A stretch of DNA of 64,000 nt from Talinum fruticosum (GCA_021018815.1 JAITYX010000012.1:1674001-1738000); one strand, 5' to 3'; counted from the stretch's first letter, positions 48,060 through 59,969 are shown. The notes: generated by a model not told the origin, from the letters alone. Numbers and translations: made by a program.

Positions 48060-48339
48060 CTAATTATGATTAAATTTTTAATTCTAATATTATTAATGAC
48101 CAATATATTAAAAGTAATAACGACCAATTTTTTTATTCGTTGTGTAATAATAGTTATTTGATAAAATTAAACGATGAAAAATTAATTTCATTGTTATTAG
48201 TAACTTTTAACGACCAATTGTATGATTCGTCGTTAAAGTGTCGCCATTAGAAGCCTAATTTCTAGTAGTGATGTGAGTTAATATATTCATAATCAGCGCT
48301 TTTTTACTATTATTTTAATTTCTAACTACATACAATTAA

Positions 48340-49320
48340 TATGTAAGGTGGTTGTATGAGATTAGGAAGGACTTCGTTCAATTTCTGAACCTTAATTCCA
48401 TTATTCAAGGAGTTGAGCTTAATCGTGAAGAATGAGTCACCTATATCTTCGACGTCATGAAACATACTGCAGAGGATAAAATATGGTACTTGGCGGGTTC
48501 AATGAAAGGTGAGTGTACAAATAATGAACTAATTAACTGAAGTTTTTATATGGTGTTATGCATACTTATATAAAAATGTGTTATTTGTGGTTATGTAGCC
48601 ACCATTGGATGCTTGCTACTCCATATCCAAGGGCTAATATCGCCTATCGGCTTGATCCTCCGGGTCGTGACCTGAGGGAAGATATCAAGGACGTCGTCGA
48701 GTCGTGAGTTCATACTTTTAATCATTTTATGTTGTTTTGTTAATTAGTAAATCGTTCAATAGTATGTCTAACTTGAATTTTATTTTTCCGATAGAAAAAT
48801 AGTTCTCTAATGCGTTATTATCATGGCGGAGGCATCAAAGACAAACGAGTAAAGAAATCACAACCACTAATTGTCCCCATCAAGGTGAGGTTTTCTTGGT
48901 TATTAGAATCTACTTTAATTGTTTTTCATTTCATGTTACTTGCTAACTACATAAAGTACTAATTAATTCTCTATGTGTTGGGAATGTATTTTATTATTAT
49001 AGTGTCATATATAACCGGGGAACGTGGAGTGCGGCTTCTACATTTTCCAATACATGAAAGAGATTGTGACCAAACTTAATCTAAATTCTAGAACCAAAGA
49101 GGTATACTTGCACTTGTAATTGATTATATTCTTTTTTCAGCTTGAATAACAATTGCACTTAACCTAATTAATATGTCTATTACAACATTAGTTACAGATA
49201 TTTCTTTGGGAAAGAAGTCGCCCACTCCCTATACAAATGAAGTGCTCAACAAGTTAAAACAAGGTTGGGCAGAGTTTGTATATAACCATATAAAAAAATA
49301 GGTATATATTTACAATTATT
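48340..49320 (+). pseudogene. Ulp1/C48-type cysteine protease module of CACTA-A
   Basis: Exons with good splice signals: 48349-48507 (VQFLNLNSIIQGVELN; WYLAGSMK), 48600-48703 (HHWMLATPYPRANIAYRLDP, then DLREDIKDVVES), 48797-48884 (MRYYHGGGIKDKRVKKSQPL) and 49003-49101 (PGNVECGFYIFQYMKEIVT). His-Trp, a downstream Asp and Glu-Cys-Gly with the putative catalytic Cys at 49030-49032 match the Ulp1/SENP (C48) arrangement; such SUMO-protease-like domains are known passengers of plant CACTA and MULE elements. A TAA stands just before PGNVECG where the family usually has Gln, and other frames are broken, so it is not functional as written. CACTA-B separates it from the TNPA-like gene, but both lie in CACTA-A. 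Confidence 0.72.
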
Positions 49321-49418
49321 CCTCATTATTTGGTTATTGGTAAAGTTTGTGATTTTAATAGTCATAGAGTTATAGGTATATATGTACATATGTATATATA
49401 TTTTTACACTATCTTACA

Positions 49419-49420
<2 letters not shown>

Positions 49421-49466
<46 letters not shown>
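49421..49466. repeat. (AT)23 microsatellite
   Basis: An uninterrupted AT run in the 3' noncoding part of CACTA-A, with further TATATA-rich sequence from 49300. The 75-codon ORF across it (Tyr-Ile repeats) is an artefact of the repeat. Confidence 0.95.
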
Positions 49467-49475
<9 letters not shown>

Positions 49476-49619
49476 CAAAATATGATGACTATGCTATTTT
49501 ACATATATATTATTGTGAAGAGTGTATTGGATTTGTGGTTTGTATTCGAAAGGTTGTATATGATTTGTACTTATACGAGAGGGAAAGCAAACACGAGAAA
49601 AATTATTAAAAAAAAACCA

Positions 49620-50006
49620 GACCTATTACTATGGTTCTTAAGGTAGAACCGTAGTAAAAGGTCCGGTTGGAGGCATATGAATATGGTTCCTCACGTGAAC
49701 CGTAGTCATATGCTTATCTATGATGATGGTTCTTCATCTGAACCGTCCTCATAGGTTCTCTCGTAATAATTTTATTGACTACGAGAGGAAGGCTTATGAC
49801 GATAGTTCGGATGAAGAACAAGTAGTGATAGATAAGCCTATGACAATGGTTTTTCCACCTGAACCATCGTCATATAGTGACCAATTACTACGGTTTTGAA
49901 CCGTAGTCAAAGGTGGTACATACAACGACGCCCACATACACGACGCCGGTTGACCGTAGTTAAATGTCGTTTTTAACCATAGTTAAAAGTGGTTCGTGTA
50001 ATAGTG
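49620..50006 (+). repeat. Right subterminal repeats and end of CACTA-A
   Basis: Many direct and inverted copies of words such as GAACCGTAGTAAAAGG, GAACCGTAGTCATA and GATGATGGTTCTTC, ending at TAGTG (50002-50006) and followed by the ATC duplication. Such arrays bind the TNPA-type protein in characterised En/Spm elements. Binding here is inference. Confidence 0.82.
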
Positions 50007-50590
50007 ATCCCTCCGGTTGTGATTGAAATCGTGGTGGAAACAACCGTTGGACGAAAGTTGAAGATTACCAAATTTGGAAACAAACAACCCTGTCACGGTG
50101 TCTAAACCATGTCTAGAAATGGCTAATTTACGTGTGCTGGTAATAATTAATTCAATGTAATTAAGCACTTAATTATCTTCGAGTAAAAAGAATGGAATTT
50201 TCTGAGTCTAATATTCATTAGGTTCAAATTCCATCTTGAGTCAATCCTTAAAGTGATGAAGTTAGAAATAATAAAACATCAAAATGCATAAGCTTGATCA
50301 AGTAAATAATTCTCATTAAATAAACTGACTTAGAAATTAGAATTAACACGAGTAATTCATTTTCACTTGAAACACGAAGTTAGTGCTCAAGTGTTAGAGA
50401 AATTATTTACTCATCCCATTATTTTGAGTGATGTCCGAGTGGATCAAAAGCTGATTAAAGAATGTTATGCTTGATGCAAGGTTTATGAGTAGGTCGAACA
50501 AGATGAAAACTTAGATATGAGTTTCTTGAATGCTGAGAATGACTTAGAATCAAAACCATAGAGAGATAAAGAGTTATACCTGAGTCTTCA
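50007..50590 (-). repeat. copia-2 5' LTR, part 3 (outer end)
   Basis: AAACAACCGTTGGACGAAAG through the AT-rich region to TGAGTCTTCA continues the LTR interrupted at 34183 by CACTA-A. At 50591 the sequence changes to CACTA-D, which is therefore the older host of the copia insertion. Confidence 0.78.
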
Positions 50591-51140
50591 AGTCGTATAA
50601 TTACTTATAGTATAAAATCGATCCTTCCAAAAGTACCAAAAAATCGAGGGCACAAACATTGATGAATAAGAAGAAGTTAGCCCGGAGTAGAGACGATCAA
50701 CCTGTCCTTGCAGGGGTCCCATTTGACAAGCACGAAAATGTTGTAGGTGATCACGCGGCTTGCTTTATGAGCTATGTTGGTGTGGCGAACCGAACATACA
50801 TGAACATCTACTACGAAGTTCGGGCATAATCCCCGATTCAGTGAAGGACAACCTTTGGAATGATATTCGGGTAAATGCGCTACATTGAACTTAAAATTGA
50901 AACTTATCGTAAATGGTTAATGTGTACTAATGCATGTTGTTTTTTGTTTCAAAAACGTTCATCTTGGACATTAAAGAATCTAATATCTCGGTGAGATACA
51001 AGACCTTTATGACAGCGGTAGAAAAATTTAGAAACATAAAATATCGCATTTCCGCTATTTGGGTCGACCAAACAAGGCGAGATATAGTTATTGGAGCACC
51101 TTAGGTTTATATTGGCTCTCGCTACGGAGGACCCGTACTT
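50591..51140 (+). pseudogene. CACTA-D TNPA-like fragment
   Basis: Close in DNA and protein to 36660-37200 of CACTA-A: KKLARSRDDQPVLAGVPFDK, HENVVGDHAACFMSYVGVAN, then after an intron-like gap KTFMTAVEKFRNIKYRISAI. It is interrupted by stops and frame breaks. The copia tandem was inserted at its left edge, so the rest of the gene would lie left of the window. Confidence 0.72.
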
Positions 51141-52239
51141 GGCCACACAATTCTATAAGAGGCTATAACATGTAGACCTAACCGAGCGGTCTCCTACAGG
51201 ATGGAAGGCATGGTTGGATGCAACCCATCCAATCATATGGAGCATAAAACATCGGTGCCCTAATATGTGGTCGTTAGGATTCAAGTATAGTATGGACTAT
51301 TTCCTAGACTGTGCTATATGGTAAATGGGTTGGGTGCAAGATATCTCATTCATGGACTATGTATCACCTGCTTTGTGGTTCAAGCCCAACATTACTAGTT
51401 GAGTCTTATCTTAGAGTGAGTACTTGGATAAACCTACCACGCTTAACGATGCCAAGGAAAGCTCGCTCTAAAGCTGTCTCTCGATTTCTATGTAGAAAAG
51501 ATAAAGGACCGTGATCTCGTGAACCATAGAATACCTAAGGGCTAGAGAGTATGAAACAACGATGCTCCTATTGCTGCATCACTACACATTCACGAGGTTG
51601 ACTCACAAGTCAACGAAGAGGCTCATTTGAGAGAAACTGAAGCAAAGGACAAAAAGAGAAGAAGGTTTCGTTGCATTGAAGTGGTGAGGAAGGAAACCCA
51701 AGAAGATGCTTGGGGTGTCTAGTGACCGGAAAGGAAAAAGGTCATGACTAAGTACGTCATACATATTGGAACTTAGTACTTAGATTTGATTTTAGAATGC
51801 TTTTTTCTTATTTGATTTGCTTCAATTTTATTTTTATTTTTAACTAGTGTGCTTGAGTTTCGCTTAGTAGTCAACATCTCCTTATTATTTATTAATAAAG
51901 TGAAGAGCAAGTTATATGCTTACTCTTATGCTTTATTTAAATTTAATTGCATTGCTCACAATTAACAATGGTCAAAATTGGACCTCGCTTCGAAGAAATA
52001 ATAAACATGATCCGAAAAATAAATCTTCACCGTTTTACGAAAAGTTTTTATTTGTCACTTTAGAATTTCACCAAAAAAAAATACGGACTCGACTATGGTG
52101 GGCCAGCACCGGACTGCCGGTTGGTCTGGTGTGGGCCTAACTAGTCTAGGTTGATTATCGTGTTGGCTTACTTAGTTATGTGCTAAGCATAATATTTTTG
52201 AAATGGTCTGAATTTTGTTTATTGAAGGAATTCTTAGCA
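51141..52239. other. Unassigned stretch
   Basis: Decayed sequence following the TNPA-like fragment. Short open stretches occur (for example 51590-51720, EEAHLRETEAKDKKRRRFRC) with in-frame stops nearby. I recognise no family. 51760-52140 is AT-rich. Confidence 0.4.
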
Positions 52240-52610
52240 TCTAAATCCTTCAATTTGATTGCCTATCTTAGCGAGAATCTCACTAGGAATATATGGTCCT
52301 TGCCACTTGATTTTGAATTTACCCATTGACTCCTGGATAGATGCTCTAATTTCCTTAGGCACCATATCACCTATTTTTAAATTTTAGGGTCTGACCTTTT
52401 TATTTACGCCCTTGATATTCATGCTTGGTATATTTGGTCATTATGTAGAGCACGGAAACGTGGTTTATCTCGTATAACCAATTCTTGAAACCTAGCGTTC
52501 ACCCGGTTTGCTTCTAGAATACGCCTTTCAGCTATGATTCTTAATGAAGGGATGGTGATCTCTACTAGAAATACTTGCTTCCATGCCATATTGATTGATA
52601 TTTTCCATCA
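52240..52610 (-). pseudogene. Gypsy integrase carboxy-terminal fragment
   Basis: On the minus strand: PSLRIIAERRILEANRVNAR, FQELVIRDKPRFRALHNDQI, then GKFKIKWQGPYIPSEILAK. This is the integrase carboxy-terminal region of Ty3/gypsy elements, closest in style to the Tat lineage. It has at least two stops and no LTR or other pol domain attached on either side. Confidence 0.7.
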
Positions 52611-53985
52611 CCACTAGCAACAAACTTAGAAACAACATATCTAAGTTTGTTTGAGTCATCAGGATCGGGTAAAAACACTAGACTGAGTTGCCAAACAAGA
52701 GTTAGGTCATCCTAATCAAGGATGTAAAGAAATGTTTTAATCAAAATCTAATAGGTCTTGAGCAATGCAAAGAAAATGTCAATTATCCAAGCTTCCTCAA
52801 TCGCATCAGCACTAAGTCTCATGAACACTCAATTCCTGAGTGAACTTAGTCTAATTCTCTCGAAATACTCACTTTTATTTCTTGTTTGAACATTTGGGTC
52901 TATAACAATTTGAGACAATTTTTTTATGGTGCTTTAGACATTATTGGATGGTTTCAATCCATCCTAAATGACTGCTACATGTTAGAAGAATCAAATGACC
53001 TAGTTACTCATTGAGCCAAACTTGTACCTAACAATTGGAGGTAAGTTCTTCTCTAAGAGCAGTGAAGGTGAACCCTAGACCAGCCCAAGTGTAGTTGTAT
53101 AGATGGTAACAAGGAGAAGAGACCCAATCTAGAGTCGAGTTGCAGACTTTTTTTTGTTATGAGTCCTCAAACATAGCTATGTCTGCGATGACTCAAGCAA
53201 AACTATAGCTTAGATTGCAAGCTCCTTCTTTACAGCTTGTCCAAAAGGAGGTCGTCTAGTGGCAATGATAATCATCATTAATCGTTTTGGGTATGAAGAG
53301 AACAAAAAATGTAAAGGAAGAGTTCTTATTGGTTGAGGCAACTCACTTAGTCGAATTGTCTGCAGTTTTAAGTTATTCGTTTCGTACTGACTAATCACTA
53401 TAATTAGTGTTTATTAATTATGATTAGTCTTAATGTTTTCTTAGTTATTAGGAAAGGTATTTTAGGCGAGAAGAGGACACTCGTATAAGCCTTTTTTGCT
53501 CTCGTCTTTAACATAAGTTTTTTATGGTTGATGCATTTATTACAACTTAACTTAAACAATTTGTGGATTCATACTTCGACCCCCTTACAAAATTTCCTAG
53601 TTGTTGTAACTTGGTGTGTCAACCACGTGGTGATCTCCTAGGTCTTACAAGCTTCGTTAGATTAATCATAGGCAAACTTCTTTGTTGCCCTGTTTGATTC
53701 CTGAAAAGGCCAATTCCCTTTTACGAGTGAGTCATGACTATCTATCTATTTTTCTTTACTAGTCCAAATTTCCCAACCTCTTATACCTAGTTTCCTCTTA
53801 AATTTGTTGTGTGATTTTTCTGTTGAGTTCAATGGAGTTTGCTCGAGTAAGGCTTGGATACATCATCCGATATCGGAGCTATTGGAGCCCCTCCTAGGCC
53901 TAAGTCCTTTTACCCTAAACACAACCCATTTAAGTCTACAAACCTTCTGTCGATTCACATGAGAAAGAAGAGGTCTTCTTCCAAA
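52611..53985. other. Unassigned stretch
   Basis: No recognisable coding, terminal repeats or tandem structure. The short ORFs at 53210-53398 and 53854-54039 have no family resemblance except where the latter overlaps the gypsy tail that follows. Confidence 0.4.
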
Positions 53986-54183
53986 GGATGTCTAAGTTGT
54001 TATGAAGGTCGGATGGACCATTCAAAGTGCTTGGAGTAAGTAGGACCAAATGCCTACAAAGTTGATCTACCTGTAAAATGTGAAGTCTCAGCCACTTTTA
54101 CTGTAGCTTACCTGAAGCCATACTTTAGAAGAGAAAGTGACCTACCAAGTTTAAGGGAAAACTCTTCTCGAGAAGGAGGGGAT
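53986..54183 (+). pseudogene. Gypsy pol carboxy-terminal tail with polypurine tract
   Basis: Reads VGPNAYKVDLPV, VSATFTVAYLKPYF, then DLPSLRENSSREGGDDG, the typical end of a Ty3/gypsy pol polyprotein. It leads straight into a purine tract (GAGAAGGAGGGGA, about 54171-54183) and an LTR-like start TGATGGAATTATTG at 54184. The tail resembles the RANSLLQGENDG end in the array units. One stop lies just upstream of VGPNAY. The rest of the element is missing on both sides. Confidence 0.72.
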
Positions 54184-54239
54184 GATGGAATTATTGATAC
54201 ATGTAGCAAAGTCGTTGATTTGGAGAAATTGGATGATAT

Positions 54240-55330
54240 TTAATGCGACATTATAATTATATTGTGCCAACTTCGGATGTACTTCTCACCTTCTTTTTGG
54301 ATATCATAGTGCACTTAGTTGTCCATTTGGTGAGAGAAGTGCGATTCTGTGGCCTCATGTTTTATCGACGGATGTATCCATTTGAACAGTTTATGAAAAT
54401 TCTCAAAGGTTATGTTAGAAATCGGTACCAACCGGAAGGGTGCATTGTTCAGAGCTTACACAAGTGATGAGTGTGTTAAGTTATGTTGTGAATATTACCC
54501 CCAAAATGCAAGTTATTGGTATTCCTAAACATCAATTTATAGGGAAGATCGCTAGTAGGGGAAACCAGCACCGATGATTCGGACAATTAGTAGAGATGTG
54601 AGGGATCAAGCACATCTTTATATTCTTGAAAATGGTGATGAAGTACAGCCATTCACTAATGAGCGAAGTCTCACATAAGGAGACAATGACTGAGGAAGAC
54701 ATGAGACATGGGTATTGGCCCATCATAATTGCACATTTGTTAAGTGGTTTAGAGATAGAGTCATCACTAACTAATTGGAAGCATCACGAGAAGATACCTC
54801 GCAAACTTTAGTAAGCTTGACTAGAGGGCCCTAGATCGATTTCATTAATTACCATGGGTATGACATGAATGGATTTTCTTTCTATACAAATAGCCAGGAC
54901 AATAGGAACACTCGTGCAAAATAGGGGGTCACATTAGAGAGGCTCATGCACTTCATGTTTCAAGCTCCAAGGACAAACATCCTGTTATAGCAAAAATGTC
55001 GTATTACAAAGTCATTGAGGATATATAGAAGCTAGGCTATATAGAATTCTATGAGCCCGTTTTCCAGTGTAAATAGGTTGATAATAACAACGGTGTCCAA
55101 GTTGATGAGACAGGATTCACTATGGTTGATCTTACAAGCGAAGGCAATAAATAGGATCAATTCATCATGGCATCCCAAGCAAGACAAGTGTTCTATGTTG
55201 AGGACTCGGCCAATGATAAGTGGTCTAATTTTCTTCAAGGGAAGAGGCACATTGCTGGTGGGGATGTCTGAAGATGTGTGTGAGTATATTTTTCTCCTTG
55301 GGAATTCTTGTCGAAAATAAGAATGCCAAC
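54240..55330 (+). pseudogene. CACTA TNP2/TNPD transposase carboxy-terminal region
   Basis: Matches the conserved carboxy-terminal domains of plant TNP2-type transposases (DUF4218 then DUF4216). HLVVHLVREVRFCG and MYPFEQFMKILKGYVRNRYQ lie at 54310-54430; AHLYILENGDEVQPFTNE at about 54610-54665; NRNTRAK at 54900; KDKHPVIAKMSYYKVIEDI at 54970-55030; QCK, VDETGFTMVDLTSEGN and ASQARQVFYVEDSANDKWSN at 55065-55225. Several stops and frame changes. The catalytic amino-terminal part is absent; gypsy sequence lies there instead. Probably part of CACTA-D. Confidence 0.78.
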
Positions 55331-55789
55331 TTTAAAGAAGTGTATTTAAGGGTTGATCATCAGGAGGGCATATATATTCGAAATCAGTCCAAAGGAAGGG
55401 AAAAAGGGAATAAATCATGAAATTATATCAACTATGTCAAAGCATTATTGCATAATATTTTTTAATCGATATCCATATTTTTCTTGTTTCTAGTAATCTG
55501 CAGCTTGCTTTTTCATTGTTTTTGACCTTAACGCTTTCCTGTAGCAGATTATATGGGACCATGAAAAATAGAGATGTGCTTGTGAGATCTCTTGCTGGTC
55601 TACTCCTTGTATTATATCTCACATGTAATATATACTTTGCTGAAAGTTCGAAACATGGAACTATTGTGGTTGCGAAATGTATAAATTGTTATGAAACAAG
55701 TACGGTTGTTCGTGGTTTGTCTGTGTAAATTATTGTGGTTGCAAAATGTACATGTGTATTTTCGAGTTGAATAATTGTACAGAGCATAT
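55331..55789. other. Unassigned 3' flank of the TNP2 fragment
   Basis: AT-rich sequence with no recognisable coding; probably the 3' untranslated part of CACTA-D before its subterminal repeats. Confidence 0.4.
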
Positions 55790-56190
55790 CAAAAACAAAA
55801 AAATTCAAACTTATTACTATGGTTCTTACTAAAACCTATTAGTATAGTTCTTAGGTATCACTGCAGTAAAAAGTTAATTATCCCCAAAATTTTGGTCAAA
55901 TGGGGGTTAGTGGCAAAGACCTGTTCCTACAATTATGGAGAAAGAACCGTAGTAATAGATGAACCTATTACTACGGTTTTTTCTCTAAATCGGTAGTAAT
56001 AGGTTATCTTTCACTATGGTTCTTCAAATAAACCGTAGTAATAAGTTCTCTTTGACTACGGTTTTGAAACGTAGTAAAAGATTCTTATCTACTACTATGA
56101 TCACATACATGATGCCTTATAACTATAGTAAAAGGTCTTTTACAACTCGTAGTAAAAGATTGTTATTAAAAGGAAAGAACCTATAGGTAA
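55790..56190 (+). repeat. CACTA-D subterminal repeats
   Basis: Repeated words GTAGTAATAG, GAACCGTAGTAA, ATTACTACGGTT and GTAGTAAAAG, like those at 49620-50006. No TAGTG terminus is recognisable near 56190, so the right end of the element is decayed or deleted. Confidence 0.75.
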
Positions 56191-59100
56191 CTACTATGTT
56201 TATACAGGAAGGATATAGAGTGAATCCTAACTAGACAAGGGAAGAGATACATCATGCAAACCTCATCGTTGCATTTTCGCTCTATGAGCGGGGCGAGTCC
56301 AGACGCGCATATAATTGGTTCCTTGCTACTGGTGGGAGGCCATAGAGATGGGGCACCTACTTCATGACTAAATGTGGTAGAACAATAAGGGGACTTTCTT
56401 GGGATTGGATCGGATTGAGGAAAATCCAAATTAAGATTTCACTAGCATCCCTCTCTTACTCGTAGATAATGACTGGAACGGTTGTCGGAACCCGGAATAC
56501 GGCACTTGAACGCGAGCCTATTAGCGGCGGTCATGCACGACGTCCGTAGAGATAAAAAATGTGTCACCCTTATCTCCTTTATTGCTATTATTTTATTTTG
56601 TCAACCCGCCGATGAAGTCCCGACCACGTTTGCGAACTTGAATCATGGTCGGAGTTTGATTGGCATGACAGAGCCGATAAACCTGTTTTCTTTCGGCCGA
56701 ACCAAGCCCGATTTAGGCTCCCAATAAGGAGAGAAGACCAGCGCTGCGTTTCAGCTAAAACCGCGCAGTAAGTATAATGTTTCACTCTTATCGTTTCAGC
56801 AGTAACACGGGGCTCAAGTGATCAGTACACTACCATTTTGACAGTGCCACGTTTCATGGCTTACACTGCCAAAACTATGATTTTACGTGATTCGGATCGA
56901 GAAATTTTTGTTCCTCAAGTGACCAACCAATGGAGAAAACTCCAAGGTGTTCGTGCGACGCCATGTTGACCGGCGCCTCGTTTCATGCCTTACACTACCA
57001 AAATGTTGCGTTTTGCTCCAGCGTCGAACCGAGGAACGGAGGCTAAGATATCCGTGGGATTCCCAATCGAGGCTAATTTTTTTCCAATTTTTCTCCTAAA
57101 TTCTCACCATAGTTCGACGTGGTTTAGCGGCTTGACGACCGATTTGCTCCTTTTAGGTGATTTTTTTACCTAGCTTCGTTTCTATAAATAGAGGACCATT
57201 TCCTTATTTTTTTGTCTCCTGAATCCTAACCTAGGTTTCTGAGTTTATAGCAAAACAATGATTTTTTTAAGCTAGACGTTCATTCCTAACTTTCAATACT
57301 TAATTTAAACTAAGACCTATTCAATGCTAAGCTTTTTGGTTACCTTTTAAGCTAGAGGTTGTGTTCTCATCTCCGGCTAATTTTCAGCTAGTCATTACTA
57401 CACTACCAAACATCCTCATCACTTTTCTATTCTACCTTACCACACCAATTCCATAAAATAGCCTCTCTGGATCTCGCTTGTCCGCCATTACACTTCCAAA
57501 TTCAGTTCATCAACCAAGTTAGTAGGTGAGACAACCTAAGGGCGTTCGATCAACCTTTGCTTTCTCACTTACGATTTATTTATTTCATGCTTTTAATGCT
57601 TTCCATATTGTGGATTAAAATGTAATCGCCTTTAATTCCTCCCTGCCTGTTGTAATTTTTATTTTTCTTGCTTTTATTTTCACTTTCTTTTATCGCTTTC
57701 TTCATCGCTTTCCTATTTGCTTTTACGACTTTCTTCGCATGCTTTTAATGATTTAATTTTCCGTACTCGCATGTTGTATGCTTGATTGAAAACACATTAT
57801 TTTTAGGTCACAATTCGAATTGTAAAGGTTATTTATTGACGGGCTGAATAGAGGGTTTATCCTTACATTTTGTACCTTCACCACCGAACACCCGATTCTC
57901 GGTTGTAGACCAATGGAATCATTTGTTAAACATTTTTAGACATAGTTTTCCCCTACTAAGTCTTGAAGAGTTTTCTTTTATTTTTCTTAGTTTTGATTTT
58001 CCAAAATTGACTTGTGATTCTCCCTTTTCTATTTTATTTCTCTTAATCGCATCTCGGCGTTTCGATTTAAAAATGGACAAAATTGATTTATTTTCTGACA
58101 GCCAAGGCTATAGGTTGAGACCGACTCCTCGGTCTCGGCCTATAGCCTGGCGTCGGTGACCGGACGACGCCGGCTCTCGCCGACGCCGACCGAAGATCGG
58201 GTTTGGTCGTTGGTCCAAACCGGTGATATTCACCTTTTAACCCAAAAGTCTTGCAGCATAATATATATTGTATGTTTTCTATTTTCGTTAATTATCAAAA
58301 TAACATCTCGAAATTCCATTAAAATTAATTTCTAAAATAAATTATTAATAAAATCACCAATTATCACTTTAGTTAAACTGTTTTAAATTAAATTACAAAA
58401 ATTGGAAATCTCCATAAGAGACACTTCCCCACTCTGAAAAATTATCATTTCCAAAACCCAAAACAAGAGCCAACCTCGCTCCGTGGGGAATATCCAGTCC
58501 GATTATCAGTGCGGGGCCCCTCCTATGGAGAGGGCCGGTGCGGGATTGCTAGTTTAGGCAGCCTTTGACATAGTTGCTTTTACTTTTGTCCATAAGCTTT
58601 ATCCTTAAGAACATTTCTTTGGAGAGGTCGAGCTACTAACCTAGTGGGCCCACCTAGGCTTGATTATTAGTTAGGTGGTTACTCTCCACTCATATCATGC
58701 TTTTTTTGTTTTTATCGAGAGGTACCGATAATTCATGCTATTTCTGCCGTGCACCCCAAGGAGGACTAAATTCTCATATTATGAGACACCTTGTATCCGA
58801 CCTAGATTTTATCTTTCTTTTTTACCATAGATCCTTAGTTGTTTAGGTGGTCCCTTTCTCTTCATTTGTATGCTTGAACCGAATGTGGTTGTTTTAGTAT
58901 TTAACCTTTTTCTTTTGAGCCTTTAGATTAGGTTGAGTGTGCTAAATAAACCTTGCATAGGTGCAAAACAAAATACAATAATTAATTTTCTTGAATCGGT
59001 CCAATTTGAGCATTCTAGCCAAAAGTCCAAATTTGTCTCTCTTTTTTAAGGTCAGTCCATTAATCGCATTGCCGAGTCAATCTAAAAACAAATCTCTCTT

Positions 59101-59863
59101 TTTGTCTCAACCATCGGCTGCAGGACATAGGCGGTGCTTGGCCCTCTCTCGGTCGAGCAAAGGAGGGTTCTGTCGAGGACCCTCCCTTCTTTTTTCAATC
59201 AGGTTTAGGCTTTTTTTTTAATTTTGACTTTTTGACTTTAGGCATGAATCCATTTTATGCATTAGCCAAAAATAAAATTCAAAATAAAATTCATCTCAAA
59301 TTAGGTGAGTCCCCATTTTATGCATTTAGTCAAAACTAATATTCATCTCAAATTAGGCGAATCCATGCATTAGCCAAAATAAAATTTATTTCAAATTAAG
59401 TGAGTCCATTTCGTATTCGTCTCTTAATTAAGGAAGTTTTCGTATTCGTCTCTTATTTAAGGAAGTTTTTTTTCCTTTTGCATTAGCCAAATAAAATTCA
59501 TCCCAATCTACGTTATTACCATTATTATATCCCTTTTGGTCGTTTTGAATTCTTTAGGTGCATCCAAATAGAGAGGATTTTCTTTCCTTTTCCTACTCTC
59601 TTAAGTTATAGCGCTTGAGTCCCTGCTCCCCAAAAGTTAGTTTTCTTAGCATGGTCCTCATAAATTATCCTTTGGGCTGCATAACTAGCCTACCTCAACT
59701 AGATTTCGTCAAAATTAGAGCTCGAAAAGGTTAGAGCGCTTGAGTCTAGTACCGAATCTTCTCGTTCTACACCTCGGTCAACACTAGTGCGACCAACTTT
59801 GGTGCACATAACACCAATTCCATCAATTTTTTTGTTGTAGGATATAGTACCTAAAAATAATTC
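56191..59863. other. Unassigned decayed repeat-like region
   Basis: 3.7 kb with no coding sequence I recognise. 56480-57240 and 57780-57910 have the look of long gypsy LTR sequence (GC-mixed segments, then CCTAACCTAGGTTTCTGAG), and 58450-58560 is a short GC-rich block, but I found no paired copy, PBS or terminal repeat in the window. 59220-59480 has a small internal near-repeat (TTATGCATTAGCCAAAA, CAAATTAGGTGAGTCC, CGTATTCGTCTCTTA units). Confidence 0.35.
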
Positions 59864-59969
59864 TAAAGGCTTGCTCTTGAGAGCCTGAATTACCTTAGAG
59901 GTTGGTGAATAGGGTGAGAAGAAAATTTAGCGGAATGAAAGAATTTTCTACAAAGTATGAACATAGAAG
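59864..59969 (-). repeat. Copia LTR fragment
   Basis: TAAAGGCTTGCTCTTGAGAG, then TTACCTTAGAGG and GGTGAATAGGGTGAGAAG, is a diverged copy of the inner LTR edge seen at 3577, 12861, 31737 and 34356. It is cut at 59970 by CACTA-C. Confidence 0.7.

Larger units (their letters stand above)
39550..48270 (-). mobile_element. CACTA-B, nested in CACTA-A
   Basis: The right end is clear: on the minus strand CACTACTAGAAATTAGGC at 48270, followed by subterminal TTAACGACGAATC/GTCGTTAAAAG repeats (48060-48260). The same repeat type lies at 39560-39800, so the left end is near 39550, although its CACTA is decayed. ATG flanks both sides (39547-39549 and 48271-48273) and supports these limits. The interrupted CACTA-A gene region lies either side. 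The element has no recognisable transposase. It contains exon-like minus-strand segments, a gypsy LTR and a GA-rich tract. Its end sequence is related to CACTA-C at 59970. Confidence 0.72.
34184..50006 (+). mobile_element. CACTA-A (En/Spm-type DNA transposon) with nested insertions
   Basis: The left end CACTACTACAAGAACCAATTTT and the right end (reverse complement CACTATTACACGAACCACTTTT) form imperfect terminal inverted repeats. A perfect 3-bp duplication ATC flanks them (34181-34183, 50007-50009). Subterminal repeats built on GAACCGTAGT/GTCATAG words lie at 34320-34350 plus 35837-35985 and at 49620-50006. It contains a copia solo LTR, a CT-rich leader (36000-36300), a Ptta/TNPA-like pseudogene, nested CACTA-B and an Ulp1-like module. 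I see no TNP2 catalytic transposase, so it was probably non-autonomous, or it lost that gene. Confidence 0.88.

Noticed and set aside
49382..49609. 75-residue Tyr/Ile-rich ORF
   Set aside because: Translation of an (AT)n microsatellite.
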